In this document: positions 1 through 12,100 of the stretch, piece by piece
Layout of the letters: each line of letters opens with the position of its first letter
Numbering within the stretch: the first letter of the stretch is position 1
Assembly: GCA_023974075.1 (NCBI GenBank)
Contig: CM043797.1
Location: 28,870,023-28,934,022, forward strand
DNA length: 64,000 bases
Direction: 5' to 3'
Source of the DNA: Chaenocephalus aceratus
Lineage: Eukaryota > Chordata > Actinopteri > Perciformes > Channichthyidae
Program-made: the position numbers and the translations under genes
The notes under the pieces: generated by a model
What the model was told of the DNA's origin: nothing
What the model saw: the letters and a program-made list of their open reading frames with translations, nothing else
Databases searched by the model: none

Positions 1-994
1 GAACTAGCCCCATGAGCTAGAGCAGTGCTGCTCATTACTTATTATTGGCGGAATATATTCCGTGGCCTTGAGCCTTTGCTTTATCTAGCTTTGGCTGCTG
101 TATGATAAGAAACTGTCAGATTTAACAGGTTAGGGGTAAGTGTAGCATTTAACTACACTTTTAACAACTAAAATAGTAAGGTCATGGGAGCCTATTTTAT
201 ATACCATCCCCGTGTAATGTACATTTGTATATGCCACTGGCTCATTGCAATTCTAGAAACATTTCAGATTCCTCTCTTCAAACATACCCCATTACCTTTA
301 CATTCTGATAAAATTACTAAACCAATTGTATTATATTGGTCCCATAATAGTATTCAGTCTACAGCTAATATCCAAATGCTTCAAGGTTCTGAAATTAAAA
401 TTGTTGAATGACTAACACTCACTTTAAAAGACCCAACTGAACCACTTCTAAAGCAAAAAAGGTTTTAAAATGTTACTTTTATATAGAAACTAATTGTGGT
501 TTCCTGCTGCACAAAGGACTCTGGAATGAAGTCTCTGCGAGGAAATGATCCCTGAAAACATTGCTTTCCCTCAGACCATGTCCACTGGGTCTTCTATGTT
601 AACACACACCTTTGAGTAGTGAAAGCACTATAAGTTACATTGGTATCCTTATTTGACTTGATCGTCTTAGTTTTTTATTTGTGGAACTTGGTAAAAACAC
701 AATCTAAAACATGGGTTATTCCTGCAGGCATCTTGACCTGCAGTTTAAACTTTCACCGTGTTTTGGAAAATAAAAAAGGGTGGCAAATGATCCCAGCGTC
801 ACGCTTCTGCACCAGGTTCCAACGTTGACACAAGAGAGTAAACAAATCACGTAGCAATTCCCAGGACTATCTTTTAGGACACTCATTCACTGACTCAAAT
901 CTCAGTGGCAGTGTTTGTTGTCACTTGAAGCCACCCTTTAAAACATGCTTATTATAGTATGGAGGAGGATGATGAATGCGTGACGTAGTTTTAC
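1..994 (-). other. fam168a: fam168a intron 2 (5' part), non-coding
   Basis: This stretch follows the splice donor of the first fam168a coding exon on the minus strand, so it is read as the start of intron 2. I see no exon in it on either strand. The next fam168a coding exon should lie beyond the left edge. The short open frames here have no family-like residues. Confidence 0.5.
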
Positions 995-1064
995 CTGCAA
1001 AGGCCATGTTCTTAGGGTTTCCGTATGGAGTGCCAGGCTGAACGGGGCTGTAGACGGGATTCAT
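995..1064 (-). CDS. fam168a: FAM168A first coding exon (partial gene)
   Basis: The minus strand reads [20 protein letters not shown] followed by AFAG, which I recognise as the N-terminus of vertebrate FAM168A (TCRP1), a roughly 240-aa proline/tyrosine-rich protein linked to cell-survival signalling and DNA-damage tolerance; its biochemical activity is poorly known. The exon starts at 1086 behind a strong pyrimidine tract and CAG acceptor, so 22 nt of 5'UTR precede the ATG at 1064-1062. It ends at 995 in a canonical donor (CAG|gtaaaa) after 23 codons plus one base. The paralogue FAM168B starts differently after MNPVYSP, so the 168A assignment is favoured. The remaining coding exons are off the left edge. 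The predicted first exon is 15.4 kb away at 16522. Confidence 0.85.
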
Positions 1065-3927
1065 AGCTGAAGCTAACCTGTTCTTACTGAGAAAGGGAGA
1101 AAAAGACAGAGCGGTAGAGGGGGCAGGGGGAATATGGAAGGGAGAGAGATGTAAGCTGTGTAAATTGGAAAGAAGAACGGTTATGATTATCAAGCACAGG
1201 CACGCACTCATCACGCACATAAATCCCAAACTCAGATTCTTCAGGCGACATCCAGCTGAGGGATTTTGCCAGCATGCAACAAAAACCAGATCACCCTCGA
1301 GCAGGCTCAACGCAAATATGGATTAAAAAAACAACGGACTTTTGGAATAAATGAGGCACAAGCACTGACAAAAAGTACGCATGGAACTAATTGTTTGGTT
1401 TTCTGTGAGGCAGTAAATAAATCAAATGTAGCTGCCTTTTTACTACTGCACCAAACAAGGCAGGGCCATATCGACCAGCCTGGTTACGAGTACAGGACTG
1501 AATGGAGGAATGGCCGCTAAATATTAAAGGTTCTGGAAATGTTTTGGTTGAGATGACCGATAACAAGAGCCATTTATATAACCATAAGGCTGCTCTCTCC
1601 ACCAGTCTCACTATGTAGAGGAAATGACCTCCAGTCCTCCCAACTTACCTCGTCATATGGGCATGGGAAATTGTGTTTACATGTGTGTGTGAGTGTGTGT
1701 GCATGCGTGCCCCGTACCTCTTGTGCGTGTCTGGTTGATACATGAAACTGAATTTGTCTGTGGGATGCCCGCTCGCCATTCTTGCTGTATGCAAATGAGG
1801 AAGGAGTGGAAGTGGATATGCAAATCTGAAATTAAAACAGCGAGAGTTCATGATTACAACGAACACAGGAAAAGAGACCAAAAGAAAAAAGAAAAGAGCA
1901 AAAGAAGCAAGCACCGGTGCAACAGCAAATGGTTAGTGACCGCAGCAGGGAGACAGTGATTTAGACAGTGTGTGAGTGAGCGTGTGTGGTAACTGCCGTG
2001 TCCTTGAATGCATCATGGTGTGAAATAGAGGAATTCCTGGAAATAGTGAGATGGAATGTTTTTGCATTTAATTTTTAAAGCTGTGCGTATAAAACAATCA
2101 GTTTCTACTGGCTGACAAAACAGCCTAAAGGTTAGGTTTCTCTTTCCTGTTTATATGGAGGCCTAAGTGCATGTGAATGAAAGTAAGATATGAGCATGAC
2201 TGTATTTATGTGATGTGCTGTACACGACATCCAATACAAGCAGCAAAGAAAACGTTCAGAAGCACGACACACCCAGTGAGGGGGCAAGTGACAGAGAACA
2301 AAATAAAGTACAAATCAGCTGGGTCCTGCACAGCGTCATGAATAAGCATGATCAAGTGAGCATGAGCCAGAACCACAAAAGCACAAGGCATCGCACAAAC
2401 ACAGAGCGGAACAGCCGAGGAATAAATAAAGAGGAGGAAAGGTGTGTGTGTGTGTGTTCATGTGGATTGTGTGTGTGTTGATTTGTTCTTCCTTTTCTGA
2501 AAGAGATGGGAGTCTGTATATGACGATCAGGCCGGTTCTGTCTGGTTTTAACTGCGGCTCTGTCGTGTGTTGTATAAGACTGCGTGAAATGTGTTGTGGC
2601 AAGCTCTTCGCACACTGCACATCACCCATTCACCATGTTAAGACTATGAAAATGCATGTGTCTAATTCAGCTTCCTGTAGATTTGTGAAATCAAAAGACA
2701 GACTTAAATCTGACCGATCCATCCTGGGCTTGTGCTTCATGGCCGGTGAACAAATCCTTCAGGTGATTATAGTTCTACTGTCACCATTTCTGGGCACGCA
2801 CGTTACCGCTGCCTGTAATGCCAAACGGCACCAAGTGACAGTTCAAATTAAGCAAGAAAGCATTTCAGCGCACCATCCAGCAACACTGACGTCAAAACGC
2901 CCAGAGACAGCCGCCAGCTGAATGCGAGTACAAACACTCTTTTCAGTCTTTTTGTGCTTATTCCGTAAAAACACACGCATTCCTCAGAAAGCAACCTGTG
3001 TATGTGCATCATCAACAATTATTACATTCCTCCAACTTAATCTGTCTCTCCTGCGAAGATTTGATTGTACCATGATATAAGCAAAATATATATATATATA
3101 TATATATATTCCAACCTCCAGAAGAAAAAAAAACACAGCTGAGCTTAAAAAAATACAACCCTTCATATTCCTTAATTCCTTAAATCTCTTAAAAGTTCAC
3201 TTTACGAGTTTTAAAATAAATAAAAAATGTATTCCATGTTGATCCGCAATGATCTGTGTAATAAAATAAAAAATATTCACAGTCACGCTTGCAAATCTGT
3301 CAGGCACGAAACACCAAGTATATCTGAAGCCATTTGGACCAAATGGGTGGGCTGACAGGCCAGTTGCCATCCCTAAAGCCAATGCGGTGATCATACTGTA
3401 GCTTTTTGATTTGATTTGAAATGTAGGTGAAGACAACATATGCAAACAAAAAAGCTGAATTTTCTGTTGCTTTAAAAACACAACATTTGTCGATTTTCAT
3501 TATCTTAACAGAACATTATTGTACAAAATCATCAAATAAAAATAGAGCAAACCTTGTGTTGCGAGAGCGTTAATCTAAAATATTATCCTAATCTGTAGGA
3601 GCTAAATTGTGATGCCTATGTGAATGTGTTGAAGGGGAGAACAATACCCACTAACACATGGACAGGTGGCTAAGCTAGACCCTCCAGAAAAACGTGATTC
3701 TGCGATCGCAGAATTTACCGCATAATCAGCAAAATGGCGCAGATTTATCAAAAGGCCGCATAATCCCCGCATTTTTCCACACAAAGTTGAGAGAAAAAAA
3801 GTTAACTCGTCTTGACGTGAAGTGATGATGATGATGACGACGACGACGCGACGTCATCATCTCGCGCATCACAGAAGGTAAACAACACCGTAGAGTGAAC
3901 GTGTGGAGCTCACACGAGAGTCTAATC

Positions 3928-4320
3928 CAGGGGTTCTCAAAGTGCAGCCCGCGGGCCAATGGCGGCCCTCGGAAATGTTTCTGGCGGCCCGCGATAGTTA
4001 ATGTGACTCGCTGAAATGCATGCGTTATATTTTAATCCTCCATGGTCGTATCTAGTAATAATTAGAATGGAATTTAAGAATGGTAAAACTGCGCCCCCTG
4101 GGTTGTCATTCCTAAATTATGAATGACAGCTTGTGGAAAGTTTGCTTGACTACTGGTTGCATGGCAACTAGGCATCTCGCGAGTTGCGGCAATTGGTTGG
4201 TACAATAAAGAAAAGATTTGTTTTGGAATTATTTTGTGTTCCGTTTTTTCTTGGGCGGCCCTCAATCCAATATTGGGTACCTAAATTGGCCCTCACTCAT
4301 CAAAACTTTGAGAACCCCTG
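3928..4320. mobile_element. nested hAT MITE, TSD GTCTAATC
   Basis: The 393-bp element has inverted ends CAGGGGTTCTCAAAGT and ACTTTGAGAACCCCTG. It is flanked by the 8-bp target duplication GTCTAATC at 3920-3927 and 4321-4328. It carries no transposase. It sits inside the larger hAT-like element, just upstream of the surviving coding remnant, so it inserted later. Confidence 0.9.
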
Positions 4321-4328
4321 GTCTAATC

Positions 4329-4598
4329 CATCTCATTTACCGACGAACATTTCTGCTAAAGACCGGGCAAAGCAGTACCCCGATGTCTTGCACGAAAGTG
4401 GGGGGGAAACTATTCTGCACCCCGTTGGAGCATAAGAGAAAATCGACTGTGACGACCCACTTTGATTCATTCAAACATTCGAAAATGCTTTCTGCTGCTG
4501 CGGACAAGAAAGCCAAACAACTCACGTTCACCGAGGCATCAACCTCCAAAACCCTTTCGAGGGCTACAAGAAACGAGGTGAGAAGCCTACAAGATTGA
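4329..4598 (+). pseudogene. CGGBP1-like hAT transposase N-terminus remnant
   Basis: Two plus-strand frames together read like the DNA-binding N-terminus shared by hAT transposases and the domesticated gene CGGBP1. The first contains SAKDRAKQYPDVLHESGG and the second GGKLFCTPLEHKRKSTV followed by HFDSFKHSKML. A frameshift near 4400-4410 separates them, and one of the expected cysteines is missing. It ends at a stop at 4598. It is a decayed transposon fragment, not a host gene. Confidence 0.6.
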
Positions 4599-5033
4599 AG
4601 CTGGTCATATAACGAACAAGTAAATGAAAACAGAATGAGGCGGAGATGTGTGTGTGAGAGTGTGATTAAAATAGCCCAATTGCTTTTACAATAAATAAAC
4701 ATTGAATGTGTTTAATTGAATAGTAAAGAGGTTTAACGTTAGTGGCAGGTTGTGTGTGAGAGAGAATAAATAAATAAGACAGCCCAATATTTATTTTTTG
4801 CGCATATTATGCAACTTCCCGCATATTTCGCAACTTCCCGCAATTTCACCTGCATAAAATCACAAAACCCCGCATGTTTGATCGCATAATCAAGGATTTT
4901 TGCCCGCGTTTTTCTGGAGGGTCTACTAAGCTAACTATGTGGTCTAGTGTCGTAATCACAACATTACCAACTATCAGTGTGCCTGAATAGAGTAGAGTGT
5001 GTTAATCTGTTTCAGCCTGAGAAACAGAGGGTC

Positions 5034-5159
<126 letters not shown>

Positions 5160-8100
5160 AAAAGTGATGAAAGTGAATGGCGTGAACAATAGAGGGCACC
5201 ACAATGCGTCTAATGAAGGTGTGTGTGAGGAACAGAGAATGGCAGAAACCCATGTGATGAGTGGGAGTGTCTGACAACTCCCTTTTGTTTTCAGGGGGAG
5301 GGGATGATGAGGAGCTTCAGGCTCTTCATTCTAAACAAAAAGCCTCTTTCTATCCAGAAGACCTTCTGTTTGACAGATTGTAAAGTCTATCCTCGTGAGG
5401 ACCTTTACCATCAAAATATTAAGTACATGTATTTGTAGTAGTGCAAAGGGGCAGAGACGTCATAAAGACAATAACAAAAAAACATTGAGTCATCTGCTGA
5501 ATCATTATCATTATCATAGTCTATAAAGATTTGAGAGAAAAGCAGATACTCCAAATGTTTAATACCAATTTCCCAGAACCAGTTCAATGTTTTGTCCAAA
5601 CAACATTCCAAAACCTAAAACATTATCAATTTACTTTTAAGACAAAGAAAAAAGCAACAACTCCAAGCGATAGAGAAGCTAGACCTATTTGCCAAACTGA
5701 AGCCAGGTCATTTAAGAAGCGGAAAGCATTTACTGTGAAGGAGCTGCAGGTACAAATGCTGCCTTGCCAGTATGCCAGTGAGGGGAAACAAACCAAACAC
5801 ACATCAGAATCCAGATTTTAACTGAATAAATTACTCTTTTGGAAACCATGCACCGCATTTTCAAATAGTTGAAGGCTGCTTTCTGTAAAGTCTTATCTTT
5901 TCACTCCTCTTTCTTCTTCCAAACGCACCAGACTTCAGAGAAAGCCGAGCTAGCGGCAGACGCTCTGTCGGTGTAAAGGCTTCCAGCGGACTCTGGCACT
6001 GATGATCTGACATTAAGTGTTTTCACTCATCTGCCGACAGCTTTTGGCCTTAGGACTATCAAACAGTGACAATGTTAACCATGTGACCTCTAACAGCCAA
6101 TGATTATCAACATGAAATTGGATTTTTGGTTTGCACTGAGAACTGACACTAGCAAAATATGTTTTTTTGCTGTGAAGTGGATGTTGTTTTCAAATCTTAT
6201 TTGAACACTTTGCAAATACTAAATGACACATTCCATTCAAGGTTCTCCTCACAAAGAACGGGAATCATCCAGTTTTTTACGAGATGTCTCATACATCACA
6301 TGGAAGTAAAAAATGATATGTCACACTTTTTTCAAATTCCTTGTTTTATCCCACCAAAGACTAATTGAAGCAATTAAATGATTAACAGTATAGACCGTAT
6401 TCTCCTGTCCACAGTCTAATCCTTTCAGCTAATAATCGCTACCTTCATGCTGACATTAAAGTGTATTGGGAGCTTGCGATCCGTCTAGCACACACACGCT
6501 GACATTACAAAGGAGACCTTACAGCTCCATGTCTCCTCCAGAGTTATTTTACAGGACTTTGTTAAGCTTAAACTCCATTAGTGGGACTTCATTTGGGCTG
6601 AACTCAAAAGGTACAGCCTCAAGGCCTAGGTACAAAATCCCAGCAGCCTCACGGACAGAGCTGGGTGTGTTTGTGTCTATATTTAAATGCTTTGTGTGAG
6701 CTCAGTAATGTGGCAGTCAGCTTTTTACTCGTTTCAGATCTTCAAAGATTATGCCGACATCAAATTAGTGAGGTGCATGTAATTATAAAAACGTGCATGT
6801 TGCAAAACAATAATGCCGGTTCCACTCCATAAAGGGGGATTCCTGCAGCCTAGGGGAGCAGTAGAGGTAATAATGAGGGAGGAGGATTGTGAAAGAATAA
6901 AGCTCTCACTCACTCTCTCACTCAAACGCACACACAAAGAGCTACCATTCCTAGAGAACATGTACAATGCAACACAACCCCCACACTGACTATCCTCCCA
7001 CATAATACCTCACCAGGCATCTACTCTTTAAAGCAACAAATCAAAACTGGTGGGCGTCATCACACTTCAGCGCAGGACAGAATAGCTGAAAAGCCTTTTT
7101 TTTTTATATATACACAGAAGAAAGAAGCATTTCACTTTGGTTATATGAAAAAGGAAGCAGAGAAACAAAAAACGTTGGATATTAGAAGATACATTGCTGA
7201 CGGTACTGTGATGGCTCAAAAATCTATTTGTTTCCTTGTTGACAAACATCCAGAAATGCATTCGGAGATCATGAGACAGATGTAGGATACTTTCAGTATG
7301 CTACATCTGCCAAGATGTGGATTTTATAACGGCATATTGTTTTATAGTTCAATGTTTTGGCTTCCAATATATTAAGACGAAACAAACCACAAACATTTTT
7401 ATTTTTGGGTTCTGGGGAAACGTTATGGCCACATTTAATTATTTTCGTCATATTTATTGACGAAATGATTCCTCTATCGATATGCAACGATTAAGCAGCA
7501 TTATAGCCCCTTAAAACCGTGTTGCAAACTTGAAGCAGTTCACATTGATAGATTGTTCTTATGTTCAAGGCCAGCAGCCTTTCCAACAACAGCATATGAT
7601 ATATCAAAACACAGGCCCAGAGGACAGACCAACTAAAGGGCCAAGTGTGTGACCAAATCCATCTTACTACAGTGCTCGAAGACAGTGCGATGGAATCAGC
7701 CCCCGTCCGTCCGGCCGGCCCTGCAGCAACCCTCTCCACACAGCCCTGGGCTATTTTAGATCTAGGACAGCTCTATACATTTTGGGACAGCATCTCCCCT
7801 TTTCTCTGTGCTGGCTTCCTCCTCCTCTATTCTTCTTTTCAAAGTCATCTCATCAGTCACACACCTCATGGGCCTGCATCTCTGGATTATTTGCAAATAT
7901 TGTCACAGCCCACTTTAAATGGAAATGTTACCATGAAATACATACCATTCAACATTATCCATTTATTGAGATTTCTACTCTGTGGTGCTTGGTTTCTAAC
8001 AAACATTTGATGTATCAGGACTACATAAAAGGTGAAAGGTTTTGACACAGAGGTCAATATTTTGTCTCTGATACAGACAGTAAAAATGTGCATGAATTCA

Positions 8101-9689
8101 TGATGAAGAATGAAATATAAAATGTACAGTTTATGCTCTACAAAGTTAATAGCGTCACCTTGAGTGAGAAAAATTAACAAAAAGGGTGGTGACAAAGTTG
8201 TCAACAACAAAGTGTATAAATAATAATTAAAAAAATGTGTAAGGGGCTTCTGTCCAATGTTATTGATTAGGGGACATTAAGTTAGTTGATTTCCAATGAC
8301 TTCCATAGCAGCTAGGGAATTAGAACATCGATAGTAGGCATGAAAGATACTACAAGCCAGGAAATCTATGGCCAGACCAGATAACCAGATGAGGGATTGA
8401 GAGGAATATTTAATGAGATGTGTAAATAATCAAAGGACACAGCCAGAAAATCGTAATTACCTCTGATGGATCATTAGTTAATGTCATTGCCAAACATGTA
8501 GACTTTGAAAGGCCCTCAAAGGGACAGTGTAAAGCAGTATGTGTTGCTGTTATAACGCTTACTTTTTGCACCTTGCAATTGTACCTTTGTATTAAACAAG
8601 TTCAATAACACATGATTATTAATGGGATTTTACCGACTAATGTTTAGTTGCATATAGAAACGCAACGGAACACACATTTCCAGTATTTAGCAGTTAGTGA
8701 ATGTACCCATGCCTTCATGATAGGCAGGCAGAAAAGCGCTGCAGGCAAAAAAAAACCTACAGAAAAAGCTGACCGTGGCATGGCTGTACACGGTATAGCT
8801 TAGTAGATCCTTGTGTAATCAATTATGTCATAACAATATAAAGTCTCTGGTGCATCCTTGGCCTAGAGTAGTGTCTTTCTTTATCTTGACGACAAGCCAC
8901 ACTTACAGAATGCATTACACTCAAGAGTAGGGTTGGGTACCGAGAACCGGTTCTGCTTCGGAACCGGTTCCAACATTTCGATTCCAACAGCATCATTTAG
9001 AAATGTGAATTTCGGTTCCACTTTTCGATGCCTGAGGAAATGTTTCTCGCCGCTCTCCGTAGCCTACTGTATGACTGCGGCGGGGCGGGAAATGTAGTGT
9101 TGTACCTACACTTCCTACAGCGTAACCTGGGACCAGGGCCGGCCCGTCGCACTGGCGTTATAGATGTTCGCCTAGGGCGACAGATCTGTGGAGGCGCTGC
9201 GCTGACAGCTCTGGGAGAAAAAAAAAAGTTTTGACAATTGGTGCTCATCCTAATTTTCGGCCTTGGTGTAACACCATTCATAATTAAGTAAATGTAACAC
9301 CCTTTTCATCCCGGTTACACTTTTCATTTGCCCTGTACGATGGGCGCTGTAAGTGATGAAAATGGGGGATGTTGGCTTATCTGGCACCCGTAGCTCACAG
9401 CCAAAGTGTGAGCGAGCTAGGGAGAAAGGGAGGGTGCACCGGTACGCGCTGTTGTTATTAGAATCTGGTGCTAGCTGCTCTAACGGATATTAGAACATGT
9501 TTCTACAATAATGTGGAGGGAGAGTCCTCTCCAGTCAGACTGAGAGGCTGATAACTACAGCTCAGTGAGGTAGAATTACTAACAAAGAACTGCTAACAGA
9601 GCACTTGTATACTAATAAAGGACTGGCTTATCTATAGCCAGTTGAGTAGCACTTGAAATACTTGGCTCTATGAAACCTGATGTACTTAT

Positions 9690-9786
9690 ATGATTCTGTT
9701 TTCTTCAAGATTGTGTCTTCCTGGTCGAATGCCCTTATTGTAAGTCGCTTTGGATAAAAGCGTCAGCTAAATGCAATGTAATGTAA
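9690..9786 (+). repeat. SINE/LINE 3' tail (core AAGTCGCTTTGGATAAAAGC)
   Basis: The stretch ends in AAGTCGCTTTGGATAAAAGC and then GTCAGCTAAATGCAATGTAATG, the 3' tail found on several teleost SINEs and their partner LINEs. The same tail is seen, inverted, in the complete SINE at 54733-54931. No tRNA-like head was recognised here, so this copy looks 5'-truncated or decayed. Confidence 0.6.
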
Positions 9787-9826
9787 AGGACTCTTGAGTG
9801 TTTAAATAGTTCACTTTAGTCTAAGT

Positions 9827-10411
9827 CAGGGATGGGCAAATGGCGGCCCCCACCTCCTCTTTTTGCTCCTTCATAATTTCAGCGGGAGGGAGGGGGAGTG
9901 GTGCTGAGGAACAGCAGAGTGCAGGCTGACAGGTGTCTGTGTTAACATTCCCCTTATTGTGGAATAAGGGGAATGCAGAGACTGGCTACAAGTGTTTTAG
10001 GTTCAAGTTAGACAACTAATGTCTGGGTTAGTGTTCATGACTTCATGTGTATGTCATCTAATGGTTAATCTCAATACACACACATTTTCCGTGCTTTCCA
10101 ATAGTTTAAAATAGTTTTATTCCACTGTTTAATAACCTGTTCAATACAAACATGCCACTTGTAAAAATGAAATAAAATGGCTGTGAACTGATATTTGTTT
10201 AGTGAGCTTATTAGAGGATGTTCCCATTTTTTGGGGATGTTCCCTTTGATTGTAAAATGTCAATGAAGATGTCAGACTTAGTATATTTGTTAATAATTAC
10301 ATACAACACATGGAATTTGTGTGTGTGTGTGTTCCAAGTGAATCTGCGGCCCCCTGGTGGCCAGTAAATCAATGATGTGGCCCCCACCACCATCAAAGTT
10401 GCCCATCCCTG
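9827..10411. mobile_element. nested hAT MITE, TSD GTCTAAGT
   Basis: The 585-bp element has ends CAGGGATGGGCAA and TTGCCCATCCCTG and is flanked by GTCTAAGT at 9819-9826 and 10412-10419. GGCGGCCCCC at the left and GCGGCCCCCTGG at the right are subterminal. It has no coding capacity and is inserted inside the 8928-11165 element. Confidence 0.9.
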
Positions 10412-10875
10412 GTCTAAGTTATCTCAGTGGGTCTCAAACGTTTTGATCACAATGTATGTAAACACATATTTCCAAGGCACTCCTTTATAATTATTGGGAT
10501 AAAACAGGTTTGAAATCATTCCAATGTATACTATAGGACAGTAAACCAAACATATCGTTTTAAACTGGAGAGATAAAAAAATATGCATAAATAAAATAGT
10601 AAGATATGAATGAACAACAAAAATAAAATACGTTACATGTATTTGTTATTGGCTATGGTAGGTTATTGGTTATGTTCACATACTTATTATTAAAATGTAA
10701 ACCGATCTTTTTCATATGGGTGTTTAGAGTTGTACCCCCTAGATCTAGTCTCTAGTAATTCTGCTTAAAGTGCACCAGATTGAAGCATTTTACTTCAAAA
10801 TGTTCAAACATTTCTTCCCGGTATGCCCGAGAAGGCAGATATGCTTGTTTTTCTCAACAAGAACTGTTTTTAAAT

Positions 10876-10904
<29 letters not shown>
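10876..10904. repeat. poly(G) run of 29
   Basis: A 29-base G homopolymer inside the 8928-11165 element. Homopolymers of this length are prone to sequencing error, so the exact length is unreliable. Confidence 0.9.
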
Positions 10905-10906
<2 letters not shown>

Positions 10907-11173
10907 TCCTTTAAAAGTTGGACTTATGCACTGTTGTAGCTTCAGTGGTTCTCAGGTTACAGTTACATAGCAGTGAATATAAACAGACTGATTAATGTGA
11001 ATATTACTGTAAACTAACCTGTGTAAAAGTTTCTCGAATAAATGTAAAATTTTTTGCATGTATAGTTTTTTTTTTACCCTGCCACTCAAAGAATCGGAAT
11101 TGAGAACCGTTAAGAACCGGAATCAAAAAGTAGAATCGTGGAAATTCAAATGATACCCAACCCTACTCAAGAG

Positions 11174-11724
11174 TAGGGCTGCACGATTTATATATAAAAA
11201 AAAAAAAAAAATCTAATTGTGATTTTTCTGACAAATATTGCGATTGCGATATTTGTTTTTAAACGACCCAACGGAAGTTTATTGTAAAATGCGGCCATAA
11301 CTCGAAGGTCGTATCAACGTACTCCCGTCTCTAGTACCCCGAGCTACGAGTGAAAGAACTAAACTTACATGAAACTTCCGTTGGGTTGCTTTAAAGTCAA
11401 GCTTCAGTTTAAGATTCACCCTGTAATATATGTAAAACATGTGATGGAGCATTACTAACCTGACTCAGATGGTTTGTTTCACCGAACCATCTAGGAAAGC
11501 TCCATTGGAAGCCATTTGGTAAAGGGCAGGCACTTTCAAAAATACTTGGCAGGTGATTGGATCAATCTGTCTATCACCTTCTATCATGGGCAACTTCTGA
11601 TTGATTAACAATGGCTGGTACATGTGGAGCACAGCACTTCTGATTGGTGTGGATGACTGACACAAAGAAAAAGAAAAAAAGGCTTTGCGATTTCGATTTA
11701 AAATCGATTAATCATTCAGCCCTA
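11174..11724. mobile_element. hAT-like element 2 of the tandem pair, TSD CTCAAGAG
   Basis: The 551-bp element has ends TAGGGCTGCACGATT and AATCATTCAGCCCTA. It is flanked by CTCAAGAG at 11166-11173 and 11725-11732. Its left target duplication is the same 8 bp as the right duplication of the preceding element. Its terminal sequence belongs to a different family from its neighbour. No ORF resembles a transposase. Confidence 0.88.
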
Positions 11725-12100
11725 CTCAAGAGCGATCCAAATCGATTAATGAACAAGGTACATCACACCTTATTGATGACTTTACACAACATGATTAAGA
11801 TTGGGGAGCAAATAATGAGCTGCTAGCCAGACTTAAGTTCTTATTTGGCCATGAATTTGATGTTCAATTTAATTAAAAAAACGTTTAAACATCTTACATT
11901 CTACTTTGGAAAGACAATGTTGATTGAGTTTTACTATGGAAGGTGGTCATCATGACCCTGCAGAAAACTAATATAATAAATAACAATGGACCGTAAACGC
12001 TAAATAAAGCTTGAGGTTTCAAAAAAGATATATATAATTTGCGAATGAGCCTGCTGAAGAATGTGTTCCTAGGTAGAGAGAAAACAACATTCATGCACAG

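Larger units (their letters stand above)
3678..4925 (+). mobile_element. hAT-like transposon remnant with CGGBP1-like ORF
   Basis: The ends are inverted repeats: GACCCTCCAGAAAAACG at the left and CGTTTTTCTGGAGGGTC at the right. An 8-bp direct repeat CTAAGCTA flanks the element (3670-3677 and 4926-4933), as expected for hAT transposition, although the exact border is ambiguous by the bases TA. The interior has terminal A/T-rich sequence with repeated CGCATAAT words and a plus-strand coding remnant (4329-4598). A second hAT element is inserted in it at 3928-4320. It is non-autonomous and old. Confidence 0.75.
8928..11165. mobile_element. hAT-like element 1 of the tandem pair, TSD CTCAAGAG
   Basis: The ends are TAGGGTTGGGTACC at the left and GATACCCAACCCTA at the right, with subterminal GAACCGG repeats in both arms. 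The 8-bp direct repeat CTCAAGAG is at 8920-8927 and 11166-11173 and fits the hAT target preference nTnnnnAn. The 2,238-bp interior has no transposase. It carries other insertions: a nested hAT at 9827-10411, a SINE/L2-type tail near 9690-9786, and a word typical of hAT ends (CAGGGCCGGCCCG near 9135). The right border is shared with the next element. Confidence 0.88.

Noticed and set aside
3786..3850. Short GATGATGACGACGACG repeat as a regulatory site
   Set aside because: It lies inside a hAT-like element and looks like simple trinucleotide drift.
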